This document shows positions 8,501 to 14,441 of a stretch of DNA of 18,811 nt, in pieces. The stretch's first letter is position 1; each line of letters starts with the position of its first letter. The DNA is taken from NCBI GenBank assembly GCA_964502525.1, contig CAZCXH010000094.1:1-18811 (forward strand), given 5' to 3'. The notes beneath the pieces are model-generated. The model was not told where the DNA came from. It saw nothing but the letters and a program-made list of their open reading frames with translations, and made no database searches. A program made the position numbers and the translations under genes. This DNA is from DATLYB01 sp964502525. GTDB lineage: Bacteria > Bacteroidota > Bacteroidia > Chitinophagales > CAIOSU01.

Positions 8501-8689
8501 CTGCTCCACTTCTTCAGGAGCCATGCCTTGTGCTTCAAGGAAAATTGTGACGCGCGGACGGTTCAAGTCAGGGAGCACATCAACCGGCAGCTTCAACACC
8601 GTGTAGGTTCCGCCAATCATTAAAATAACTGCAAATGCCAGAACAAGCAGGCGGTTGTGAAGAGAGAATTGGATGATTCTATTCAGCAT
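5579..8689 (-). CDS. cusA: Heavy-metal efflux RND pump (CusA/CzcA family)
   Basis: A 1036-residue inner-membrane proton-driven pump, the usual length for HME-RND proteins. It takes metal ions from periplasm or cytosol and passes them to the adaptor and outer-membrane factor. The N-terminus shows TM1 and the LPVDVLPDLNRP motif. The TM4 signature GGLAIAIGELVDDAIVDVEN (391-410) carries the acidic residues of the proton relay (Glu399, Asp402, Asp403). The two large periplasmic loops and the second TM bundle are complete. The loop SHRLDHLLSGVRA has His where E. coli CusA, from memory, has Met, so ion choice between Cu/Ag and divalent metals is not settled by sequence. Copper is inferred from the ATPase and HMA protein nearby. 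Its stop overlaps the TlpA-like start. Confidence 0.95.
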   Translation of the reverse strand: MLNRIIQFSLHNRLLVLAFAVILMIGGTYTVLKLPVDVLPDLNRPRVTIFLEAQGMAPEEVEQLVVFPVESALNGATGVQAVRSNSAIGLGMIFVEFDYGTDILKARQLVAEKLQTVQSQLPPGITPVLGPISSVMGQIMLIGISADSTTPATLRTLADYTIRPRLLSIPGVAQVIPMGGDKVQYQVLLSVTRLSSFNLTLKDVEATLEQANRNTTGNFYNRFGTEILIRNLGRIKTIEELKNVVVGYSDNKPVLLWQVAEIKTGARFKRGDGSMNGKPAVILSIEKQPHVATVDLTNAIEKAIEEMKPSLPADININTHLFRQSNFIEAAITNVEEALRDGAILVVIVLFLFLFNFRTTFITLTAIPLSLVISALVFKAFDISINTMTLGGLAIAIGELVDDAIVDVENVFRRLRENRHLPNPRNPLVVVFEASSEVRNSIVYATIIVILVFLPLFALSGMEGKIFAPLGIAYITSIIASLFVSLTVTPALCSYLLTKMKIMQESKDSFLVRWLKRQDTKLLNYGLSHPKSILIPVTGLFLVAAAFIPFFGTEFLPPFNEGSLTINVLADPGTSLEESNKIGSIAERQIMLVPEVAFTGRRTGRAELDEHAEGVHYSEIDVSFKDEIERNRDEIIEDIRKKLSIIPGVSLNIGQPISHRLDHLLSGVRAQVAVKLFGTDLMELRKYAGEIRNVMGGVPGVVDLQIEQQVQIPQLIIRPKDESLKFYGMQRGEVVSDLETLFQGRTVSEVVDGPKRFDIVLRLPEEERNTESIENALIETPAGELIPLKNVADIFFENGPNTVNHENTQRRIVIFCNVAGRDLGSTVEEIKKKIEDSVHLPQGYFLTYGGQFESQQSASRLILILSIFSLTGIFLALYTHFKSAGIVLQIMLNIPLALIGSVVAVMLTGGVFSVASLVGFITLTGIASRNGIMMISHYIHLVEHEGEQFDRKMIIRGSLERLVPVMMTALTAALALIPLTLAKDAAGKEILYPVATVILGGLLSSTLLDMIVTPVVFQLYGKKALEKYFQSKENQQ

Positions 8690-8700
8690 GTTTTTAAATC

Positions 8701-8786
8701 AATTGGCAAAGGGCAATTGGCAATAAGCAATGGGCAAAGAGAAAAGGTTTTGCCAATTGCCGATTGCATATTGCCTACTGCTTGGC
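8701..8786. repeat. Heptanucleotide repeat array B, inverted, between lipoprotein and RND pump genes
   Basis: The 85-bp gap and the last codons of the upstream gene are a two-armed array. Left arm units are AATTGGC, AAAGGGC, AATTGGC, AATAAGC, AATGGGC and AAAGAGA (8701-8742). Right arm units are reversed: TTTTGCC, AATTGCC, GATTGCA, TATTGCC and TACTGCT (8748-8782). The arms can pair into a long imperfect hairpin. The right arm supplies the TAG stop (8777-8775) of the upstream lipoprotein gene. Confidence 0.88.
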
Positions 8787-9848
8787 TTTTTCCTTTTCGA
8801 TTTTCTCCTGCTCCTCCAAATGATGCTGTGAATGCGCTTCGTTCATCTCGTCAATATCTTTCTGTGTGCTTTGCGCCACATTCAGGGTATAGTCAAGCGT
8901 GTGAACCTTGCCTTCCGCCTGAAATTGAAACCACAGACGGTAAATACCCGGTTTCTCAAAAGTGGCGTGCAAATCAAAGCGACCCAAAGCCCCCACACTC
9001 GGATGAACGTGCATGAAATTTTTGTCATCCATCCCCACCATCATCACGTGGGCTTTTTCACCGAGATAATTTTCAAGTTCATTCGCATTGAGCTCTTTCC
9101 CGTTTTTCTTTACGATGCCGCTGATGTGCATCAGCACATTGGTGACTAACCTGCCGCCCGAAGGTTCAAGCGTTACCGAATAGTTACCCGATGAAGCTGT
9201 GAGATTCTGAGTCGTGAATTTTTTTACCGGAGCAGGAGCGCCCTCAATGGTGAGGGCTATATTGTCAACGGTGTGGTTGCCGCCCGCAGGCTGGTAATCG
9301 GCAAAAAGGAAATAGTCGCCACCGGATTCAAATTTCGTTTCATCGTTGCCTTTGCCAATGGTGTAATTTTTTTCTTTTGGCAAAACCTTGATGAGGTAAC
9401 TTCCGTCCGCCTGGTATTCCGGGTGGATATGCTCGAAATAACTCAGGTCGCTGCTCACGATAATCAAGTGAATTTTCTTCTCATGCACCACATCAAGCGG
9501 CACCGGCTCGCTCTCGCTTCCTTTGATTCTCGGAGTAAATGAAAGCGCAGCTTCCTTGCCTGCTTCCACCTTTGCGGGATTTGCCGCAAACTGTATGAAA
9601 TATTCTTTTTTGGAAGTCTCCTCGTCCTTATGCACAAGGTTCATTCCGCACTTAGGACAACTGCCTGGCTTGTCGCTAATCACATCTGGATGCATGGGAC
9701 AAGTGTAGGTGTGATGATGCTCATCGGCAGCTTCATCATGGGGTTCACCTGTGGAAGCCTGCGGGTTGGTTTGGCTGCCGCTGCAAGCCATCAGGAATGT
9801 CAGAAAAATGCCAAAAGCTGCAAGAACAATAATTTTTGTTTTCATCAT
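8775..9848 (-). CDS. Lipoprotein with heavy-metal-binding domain and two HxHP repeat modules
   Basis: A 357-residue periplasmic or outer-membrane lipoprotein (lipobox LMAC, Cys22). Two adjacent ATGs (9848 and 9845) are possible starts. A His-rich linker leads to a heavy-metal-binding domain at 48-71 (YTCPMHP, then CPKCGMNL). Two related modules follow, each with a short beta segment and the pattern His...Asp...His-x-His-Pro: HLIIVSSDLSYFEHIHP (127-143) and HVMMVGMDDKNFMHVHP (267-283). The tail is charged and helical (about 330-357). The repeated His sets suggest several copper or silver sites, making this a likely periplasmic metal buffer for the pump. The family is common beside Cus/Czc loci in Bacteroidota, but I do not know a named function. 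The stop codon comes from repeat array B. Confidence 0.87.
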   Translation of the reverse strand: MMKTKIIVLAAFGIFLTFLMACSGSQTNPQASTGEPHDEAADEHHHTYTCPMHPDVISDKPGSCPKCGMNLVHKDEETSKKEYFIQFAANPAKVEAGKEAALSFTPRIKGSESEPVPLDVVHEKKIHLIIVSSDLSYFEHIHPEYQADGSYLIKVLPKEKNYTIGKGNDETKFESGGDYFLFADYQPAGGNHTVDNIALTIEGAPAPVKKFTTQNLTASSGNYSVTLEPSGGRLVTNVLMHISGIVKKNGKELNANELENYLGEKAHVMMVGMDDKNFMHVHPSVGALGRFDLHATFEKPGIYRLWFQFQAEGKVHTLDYTLNVAQSTQKDIDEMNEAHSQHHLEEQEKIEKEKAKQ

Positions 9849-9875
9849 GGTAGTTTTTTATTGATTAGTAATTAA

Positions 9876-9941
9876 TTCAGCAAACAGCAATCAGCAACCG
9901 CCCGGACATATTGGCGGCTGCTGATTACTGCTGACTGATAA
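9876..9941. repeat. Inverted repeat C with 7-nt CAGCAAW units between the two metal-binding genes
   Basis: The left arm repeats CAGCA every 7 nt (CAGCAAA, CAGCAAT, CAGCAAC at 9878-9898), followed by CCGCC. The right arm is its imperfect complement, GGCGG then TGCTGATTACTGCTG (9913-9933). The stem has a 5-bp GC-rich top (9898-9902 with 9913-9917), one mismatch, 8 bp, then broken pairing, with a 10-nt loop. No T-run follows on the minus strand. It fills the 96-bp gap between the two genes and looks like a variant of the GCAATAG-type arrays. Confidence 0.8.
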
Positions 9942-9944
9942 TTT

Positions 9945-10520
9945 TTAATGATGATGGTCGTGCTCCTCTTCTTCCTTTGCTTCTTTTTTCTCCACCAAAG
10001 CCATCCCGCACTTGGAGCATTTGCCCGGCTTGTCGCTTACCTGGTCAGGATGCATCGGACAGACATAAGTTTTGCCGTGCTCATGGTGCCCCTCGGCATG
10101 TTCTACATCCTCCTTGTCAAATTTTGCTGAAACAGTTTTCCCCTCCACCTTCAAGGAGATGATGCACGTAAATTCCCCGGTTTTCTTGAGCGTTACTTCA
10201 AAGTGGTCATCACCTGCGGGGGCGAACGTTTCGTTTGACGTAGTCTTATCGTCAAACTGGAAAATGCCCGTTGCGGTGACGCCTTTGTTGCCGATGGTTT
10301 TTTCACCGGCATCCAGCAGATAAACGAGCACTTTGTTTTCTTGCCTTACCAGTTCGATATGGTAAGCACCGGCAGTTTTGACCGTGCCTCCGTGAGGAGA
10401 TGTGTGTTCATGATCCTCACCCTCATGATGATGTTCTTCCTTTTCCTGTGCCATCAATACAGGAGCCGCGGCAAACATTAAGCTTGCCAGCAGCATGGTT
10501 TTGAATGCTACTGCTTTCAT
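9945..10520 (-). CDS. Periplasmic His-rich protein with C-terminal heavy-metal-binding domain
   Basis: A 191-residue secreted protein. The signal peptide is residues 1 to about 24 (VLMA before QEK). A His/Glu cluster (EHHHEGEDHEHTSPHGG, about 29-45) is followed by a small beta-rich domain (about 46-135). The heavy-metal-binding domain is at 152-175 (YVCPMHP, then CSKCGMAL), and the protein ends in a Glu/His tail closing with HDHHH. It lies between the adaptor and the HxHP lipoprotein. A role in binding or handing over copper to the efflux complex fits the motifs but is inferred. No Shine-Dalgarno sequence precedes the ATG; the leader is A-rich. Confidence 0.88.
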   Translation of the reverse strand: MKAVAFKTMLLASLMFAAAPVLMAQEKEEHHHEGEDHEHTSPHGGTVKTAGAYHIELVRQENKVLVYLLDAGEKTIGNKGVTATGIFQFDDKTTSNETFAPAGDDHFEVTLKKTGEFTCIISLKVEGKTVSAKFDKEDVEHAEGHHEHGKTYVCPMHPDQVSDKPGKCSKCGMALVEKKEAKEEEEHDHHH

Positions 10521-10549
10521 GATTAACTGTTTTTATTGGTTAAAAAATA

Positions 10550-10605
10550 ATTGCCTTTTGTTGATTGCTTTGTTGCCCGTTGCTTATTGCACATTGTCTA
10601 TTGAT
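10550..10605. repeat. Heptanucleotide repeat array D at the 3' end of the adaptor gene
   Basis: TTG recurs at 10551, 10558, 10565, 10573, 10580, 10587, 10594 and 10601, a spacing of seven except for one step of eight. Units read ATTGCCT, TTTGTTG, ATTGCTT, CGTTGCT, TATTGCA and CATTGTC, the reverse complement of the GCAATAG type. No second arm is seen. The array fills most of the 77-bp gap, and its first minus-strand unit (CAATAGA) gives the adaptor its last Gln and TAG stop (10600-10598). Confidence 0.85.
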
Positions 10606-12271
10606 TCAAGTAAATCATTTTCATTTCGTAAGAAGCGTTCACTACCACTCGTTCATCTTCTTCAACGCCTTTTTCAATCACCGTGAACGTGCCATTATTG
10701 CTGCCCAATGAAACATAGCTCACGCTGAATTGCTCCGCCCTGTCCTTAATGAATACCACCGGAAGCCCGCTTAATTCGGAAATGGCGCTGTTAGGTACGG
10801 CAACTTCCCTGCTGCTTTCGGACGTGAACACGCGGAGATTGACAAACTCGCCAATCTTGAACTCGCCATTCGGATTATCCATCTCAAACAAAACGCGTTG
10901 CGACTGATTGGATGGATTGATGATTTGAGCGGAAGAAAGCAGCCTGGCTTCTCCGGTTTTGCGCGTGTCACCGGGGCTTTCCACTTTGAATACGGAGCCG
11001 GCATTTATCTTCCCTGCGTCTTTATTATATGCCTGCGCCTCCAGATACACTTTCGAAAGATTGGTGACGGTGAATACCGTTTCATTGGCATTCACGGTTG
11101 AGCCGATGGTGAAGCTGAAATTGTCAACTATCCCGTTGATTGGCGAACGCAGTTCGATAATTTTTCCCTGTGTTGAGTTGAAAAGCTTTTTGTTTTCCTC
11201 TGCTTTTCGAAAACGCGCCTCGGCTTCTGCGATGTCTTTCTTTGCCACGATGTCCTCAATGGATTTCAGACGGTCATACTCTTTTTTTGCGGCTTCGTAT
11301 TCCGCTTCGATATTGTTTTTTTCCGCAAGCAGGCTCACCTGTGCTCCCGCATCAATATTCTGCTCAATCACGGCAAGAAGCTGACCTGCAGTGACTTTCT
11401 GACCTACTTTCGCACTTAATGAAACGATTCTTCCGTTTTGCGGTGAAGTAATAACCGCCTGACCGTTGCTTGCAGGAATAATTGTGGCGAGCAGTTTTGT
11501 GCTTTCCGTGAAATCATTTTTTTCCACCGGCAAAGTCAAAACGTCAAAAAGGAATTGCGTTTCTTTCGGAACACGAAAGGCGCTGCTTAAAAGGTTAGCA
11601 TTTTTTTTACCGCCCTCATCATGACCTTCATGCGCGGTGGCGGTGCGCCAATTTGCAACAGGCAATAAGCAAAAGGCAATGAGCAAAGCAGTGGCTTTTC
11701 TTCCGAAAAATTTTGTGCCGATGAACATTAGCAGTAAGCCCGCGGCAAGTCCGATGGCGAAAACCAGTGCGATGTTTTTTGTAAGAAAGGATGTTTCAGC
11801 TTTTGCCGTTTCGGCTTTGGGTAATTCCTTCCCGGCTTCAATCTGCTGGATTAACAAAAGGTCAGGACCCAATAAAGAATTGACGTTTACAGCCAGAGAG
11901 TAAACTTTGTTTTCAGGAAACTTTGTGCTGACCGAATAAGCGCCCTTGCCGGTTTGAGCGGTTTCAAATTTTATGTTGTCGTCTTCCAGACAGGAAATTT
12001 GAAAAGTGGCGCTGTCAACCGGCTTGTTAGTGGCATATTCGCTGACAAACAAAGAGAGCGTGGCGTTTTCATTCGGATGGATAGGCTCGTAACGCAACAG
12101 CAATTCATACACGTCAGAATTGACTTCAACAGAAAAATATTTCTGATTGACGGAGGACGTAGTTTTAGTTTCCCCCCCACCGCCATGCTCTTCCCCTCCG
12201 TGGGCAAAGAGTTTTGTCAGCGTTAAGGAAAGGAGCAACAAGCATGTCGCTGGTTTGATTATGTGTTTCAT
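10598..12271 (-). CDS. cusB: Efflux RND periplasmic adaptor (CusB-like) with N-terminal membrane-tethered extension
   Basis: A 557-residue membrane-fusion protein, longer than the usual 350-420. The N-terminus has a signal peptide and His-rich HGGEEHGGGGE (24-34), then a beta domain (about 45-145). One hydrophobic segment follows at 166-190 and a second at 193-207, then another His stretch (AHEGHDEGG). From about 235 the protein is a standard adaptor: barrel-sandwich lipoyl halves (SPQNGRIVSLSAKVGQKVTAG), a coiled-coil hairpin (about 315-365) and beta-barrel and membrane-proximal domains. It links the RND pump to the TolC-like channel. Codons 194-206, the second hydrophobic segment, come from heptanucleotide array E. 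The ATG overlaps the outer-membrane factor stop by 4 bp. Metal type is inferred from context. Confidence 0.92.
   Translation of the reverse strand: MKHIIKPATCLLLLSLTLTKLFAHGGEEHGGGGETKTTSSVNQKYFSVEVNSDVYELLLRYEPIHPNENATLSLFVSEYATNKPVDSATFQISCLEDDNIKFETAQTGKGAYSVSTKFPENKVYSLAVNVNSLLGPDLLLIQQIEAGKELPKAETAKAETSFLTKNIALVFAIGLAAGLLLMFIGTKFFGRKATALLIAFCLLPVANWRTATAHEGHDEGGKKNANLLSSAFRVPKETQFLFDVLTLPVEKNDFTESTKLLATIIPASNGQAVITSPQNGRIVSLSAKVGQKVTAGQLLAVIEQNIDAGAQVSLLAEKNNIEAEYEAAKKEYDRLKSIEDIVAKKDIAEAEARFRKAEENKKLFNSTQGKIIELRSPINGIVDNFSFTIGSTVNANETVFTVTNLSKVYLEAQAYNKDAGKINAGSVFKVESPGDTRKTGEARLLSSAQIINPSNQSQRVLFEMDNPNGEFKIGEFVNLRVFTSESSREVAVPNSAISELSGLPVVFIKDRAEQFSVSYVSLGSNNGTFTVIEKGVEEDERVVVNASYEMKMIYLNQ
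11656..11690. repeat. Heptanucleotide repeat array E inside the adaptor gene
   Basis: Five 7-nt units on the plus strand: CAACAGG, CAATAAG, CAAAAGG, CAATGAG, CAAAGCA. On the coding minus strand they read as the hydrophobic run ALLIAFCLLPVAN (adaptor residues 194-206). The orientation is the same as in array A, the one that keeps all frames open. Confidence 0.8.
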
Positions 12272-13461
12272 AGGTGTCCGGTTAAGTAAAGAATTTGAAA
12301 AACGGATTGATTGTAATTTTTAAGCGTTTCAAAATATTTCTGCCTGATGTTGTAAGCCTCGTTGATGTTGCGCAGGTGAGCAATCAGGTCGCTCTGCCCG
12401 CTTTCAAGGAAGCGGGTGGATGTAGAGATGACATCGTCAGCATTTTTCAATCCTGCGGTTTCATAGTAATCCAGCGCACTCCTGAATTTCATGTAGTTGC
12501 CTCTTGCTTCCTGCATCTGTGTGGTAATCGCAAATTGCTGCGCGTTGAAGGTTTGCTGAGCAATCTGCGTGCCCGTCTTTGCCGCTTGTATGCCGCCCAT
12601 GTATTGCCAGAACCACAGCGGAACAGTAATACCGCCTCTGAATTTGAGATTCAGCTCCGTAGTTTTTTCACCCTGGTTGAGATAGCCGAATATCAATCCC
12701 GGCAGGAATTTGTTTCTTTCCAGTTGCAGCGACTTCCGGCTGATGAGTTGGTTTTGGCGGTAATAACTCAGCAGGAGATTGCCGCTGACGGTGGATGAAT
12801 CAATCACATCTATGGTTCCGGAGAACCCGCTTCGTTCCAACGGTGACGGCTGGATTTCTTCATTGAGTCCTGTTAACAGCAGCAATTGCTTTTTGACCGT
12901 TTCATAATCCTGCTGCGCCTGCAGGTATTGATTGTGAATTTCGCCATACTGCGATTCAGCGTAGGTTTTTTCCAAATAGTCGAACTGACCTGCTTCAAAG
13001 CCTCTGCCGGCTGAAAGCTTAATCTGATTGTAGAGGCTGTCCTGAAGTTTCAGTTGCTTGCGAAGCTCATCATAGTATTGCAGGCTGAGGTATAATGACT
13101 TAACCTGAAAGCGGACGTCATTCTCCGTGAGGGCTTTTCCGATTCCAGCCAAAGTCATTTGCTGCTTTTGCAACTGAAACTGTTTCGCATACACCGAAGG
13201 GAAATCAAGCGACTGCAACACGCCTACCGTGTAGAAATTTCCAGTCGGGCTTTCGGCAATCACTTCCGGGTTGGGAAGGTTGATGGCTGCTTTTTGCAAC
13301 TGTTTGCTTTGCTTCTCCTGCAACGTTGCGGAATTTATTGCCGGGCTGTTTTTCAAAGCAAGATCCAATGCTTCATCTTCGGTGAGCATGGGCTGTGCGG
13401 AAACACTAAGGAATAAGCAGCACAGCATCACTGACAGAATATGTTTTTTCAATGCGCCCAT
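12268..13461 (-). CDS. cusC: TolC-family outer-membrane efflux factor (CusC/CzcC-like)
   Basis: A 397-residue outer-membrane channel subunit. The signal peptide is cleaved near residue 22 (SVSA before QPMLTEDE). The body has the long alpha-helical, Gln/Lys-rich repeats of the outer-membrane efflux protein fold (for example LKNSPAINSATLQEKQSKQL, and a second half beginning around YRQNQLISRKSLQLERNKFL). It is somewhat short for the family but complete. It completes the tripartite pump with the adaptor, whose start overlaps this stop by 4 bp. The methyltransferase gene ends 3 bp upstream of this ATG, so all three are likely co-transcribed. Confidence 0.92.
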   Translation of the reverse strand: MGALKKHILSVMLCCLFLSVSAQPMLTEDEALDLALKNSPAINSATLQEKQSKQLQKAAINLPNPEVIAESPTGNFYTVGVLQSLDFPSVYAKQFQLQKQQMTLAGIGKALTENDVRFQVKSLYLSLQYYDELRKQLKLQDSLYNQIKLSAGRGFEAGQFDYLEKTYAESQYGEIHNQYLQAQQDYETVKKQLLLLTGLNEEIQPSPLERSGFSGTIDVIDSSTVSGNLLLSYYRQNQLISRKSLQLERNKFLPGLIFGYLNQGEKTTELNLKFRGGITVPLWFWQYMGGIQAAKTGTQIAQQTFNAQQFAITTQMQEARGNYMKFRSALDYYETAGLKNADDVISTSTRFLESGQSDLIAHLRNINEAYNIRQKYFETLKNYNQSVFQILYLTGHL

Positions 13462-13464
13462 GTT

Positions 13465-14115
13465 TTATTTTTTAATTGCGCTGAACAATTGTAACGTTCC
13501 GTAAATGGTGTTGAAACACGGGCCCCGCTTAACGTCAGAAAATCCCGCATGTGCAATGAATCCGGGAAACTTGTCCGCAACATGGTCAGCCGTATTGGGA
13601 AATCCGTCCAGGAACTGAACGAGATAAAATGCGCCCCGCATCAAAGCATTAGCGGGCTTGCCCCAATCAGCGATATGCAGTTCACCGCCCGGCTTCAGCA
13701 CACGATGGATTTCTTTCAGGCAATTCAGTTTTTGTTCTGGCAAAAGATGATGGAACACCAGGCTGCTGATGACGCGGTCGAAAATGTCGCGAGCGAAAGG
13801 AAGCGTTTTGCCATCGTACAGGTACAAGTCAATTTTTTCGCCCGCCCGTTTTATTTTCCTTCTCGCAATCTCCAAAACTTTTTCATCCACATCCACTCCG
13901 GAAACAAAAGCTCCGGGCTGCATCCGTCTTGCCAGGAGAGAGAGTGTGGCGGTTCCGACACCAAAATCGAGCACATGGCTGAAGGGTTGGATATCAGCCT
14001 GATTGAGCAAAGCGGTTTTGAACTTCGTTTCGGGCATAGTAGTGCTGATGCCCCAATCGTAGAATCGGGTAAGCCAATCGAACCTTAGTGCGGGGATGTA
14101 TTTTGCTTCAGTCAT
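13465..14115 (-). CDS. Class I SAM-dependent methyltransferase
   Basis: A 216-residue cytosolic enzyme of the Rossmann methyltransferase fold. Motif I is VLDFGVGTATLSL (about residues 48-60), with Ala in place of the usual third Gly. The acidic strand-2 residue is in VSGVDVDEKVLEIA, motif II is around FDRVISSLVFHHL, and motif III is HRVLKPGGELHIADW. The pattern is close to the UbiE/COQ5-like group, but the substrate cannot be told. I do not see the Cys set expected of an arsenite methyltransferase. It sits 3 bp upstream of the outer-membrane factor and 95 bp after the HMA protein. A link to metal resistance is positional only. Confidence 0.88.
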   Translation of the reverse strand: MTEAKYIPALRFDWLTRFYDWGISTTMPETKFKTALLNQADIQPFSHVLDFGVGTATLSLLARRMQPGAFVSGVDVDEKVLEIARRKIKRAGEKIDLYLYDGKTLPFARDIFDRVISSLVFHHLLPEQKLNCLKEIHRVLKPGGELHIADWGKPANALMRGAFYLVQFLDGFPNTADHVADKFPGFIAHAGFSDVKRGPCFNTIYGTLQLFSAIKK

Positions 14116-14210
14116 CGCAGCATTGTTTCTTTCGGATGAATATTGCCTTTGCCGCTTTTAATGCAAACTCCGCTATTTTTTTAACCAACTTTCTCACTGC
14201 GATTTATTTT

Positions 14211-14441
14211 TCATTTAGCCATACGTTCCAGGTTAATGCCGGATAAAGAATAGCCGCCTGCGCTTGCAACTGCATTTTGCAGCACTTCAATTTCTATGGG
14301 TTTCCTCATCTCCACGACAGCCTGCTGTGCCTGAAGATTTACACTGGCTGAAATCACACCATGAACTTTTTCCAACGCATTTTTCACTCTCGCCACGCAA
14401 TGGCTGCAAGACATACCGGTGACCTGATAAGTCCTGGTCAT
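14211..14441 (-). CDS. HMA-domain copper chaperone (CopZ-like)
   Basis: A 76-residue single heavy-metal-associated domain. The metal-binding loop is GMSCSHC (Cys12 and Cys15) after a beta strand (TRTYQVT), and the rest follows the beta-alpha-beta-beta-alpha-beta pattern (ALEKVHGVISASVNLQAQQA and so on). Such proteins carry Cu(I) in the cytosol and deliver it to P1B ATPases or sensors. It has no signal peptide. Its ATG overlaps the stop of the T9SS beta-propeller gene by 4 bp, an odd coupling of a cytosolic chaperone to a secreted protein. After its stop a 95-bp gap leads to the methyltransferase. Confidence 0.93.
   Translation of the reverse strand: MTRTYQVTGMSCSHCVARVKNALEKVHGVISASVNLQAQQAVVEMRKPIEIEVLQNAVASAGGYSLSGINLERMAK

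Noticed and set aside
5579..8689. RND pump specific for divalent cations (CzcA) rather than copper
   Set aside because: Not excluded by sequence, but the CPH ATPase and the copper-type HMA protein in the same gene run make copper or silver the better reading.
13465..14115. Arsenite methyltransferase (ArsM)
   Set aside because: The conserved Cys set of ArsM is not present, and there are no ars genes in the window.
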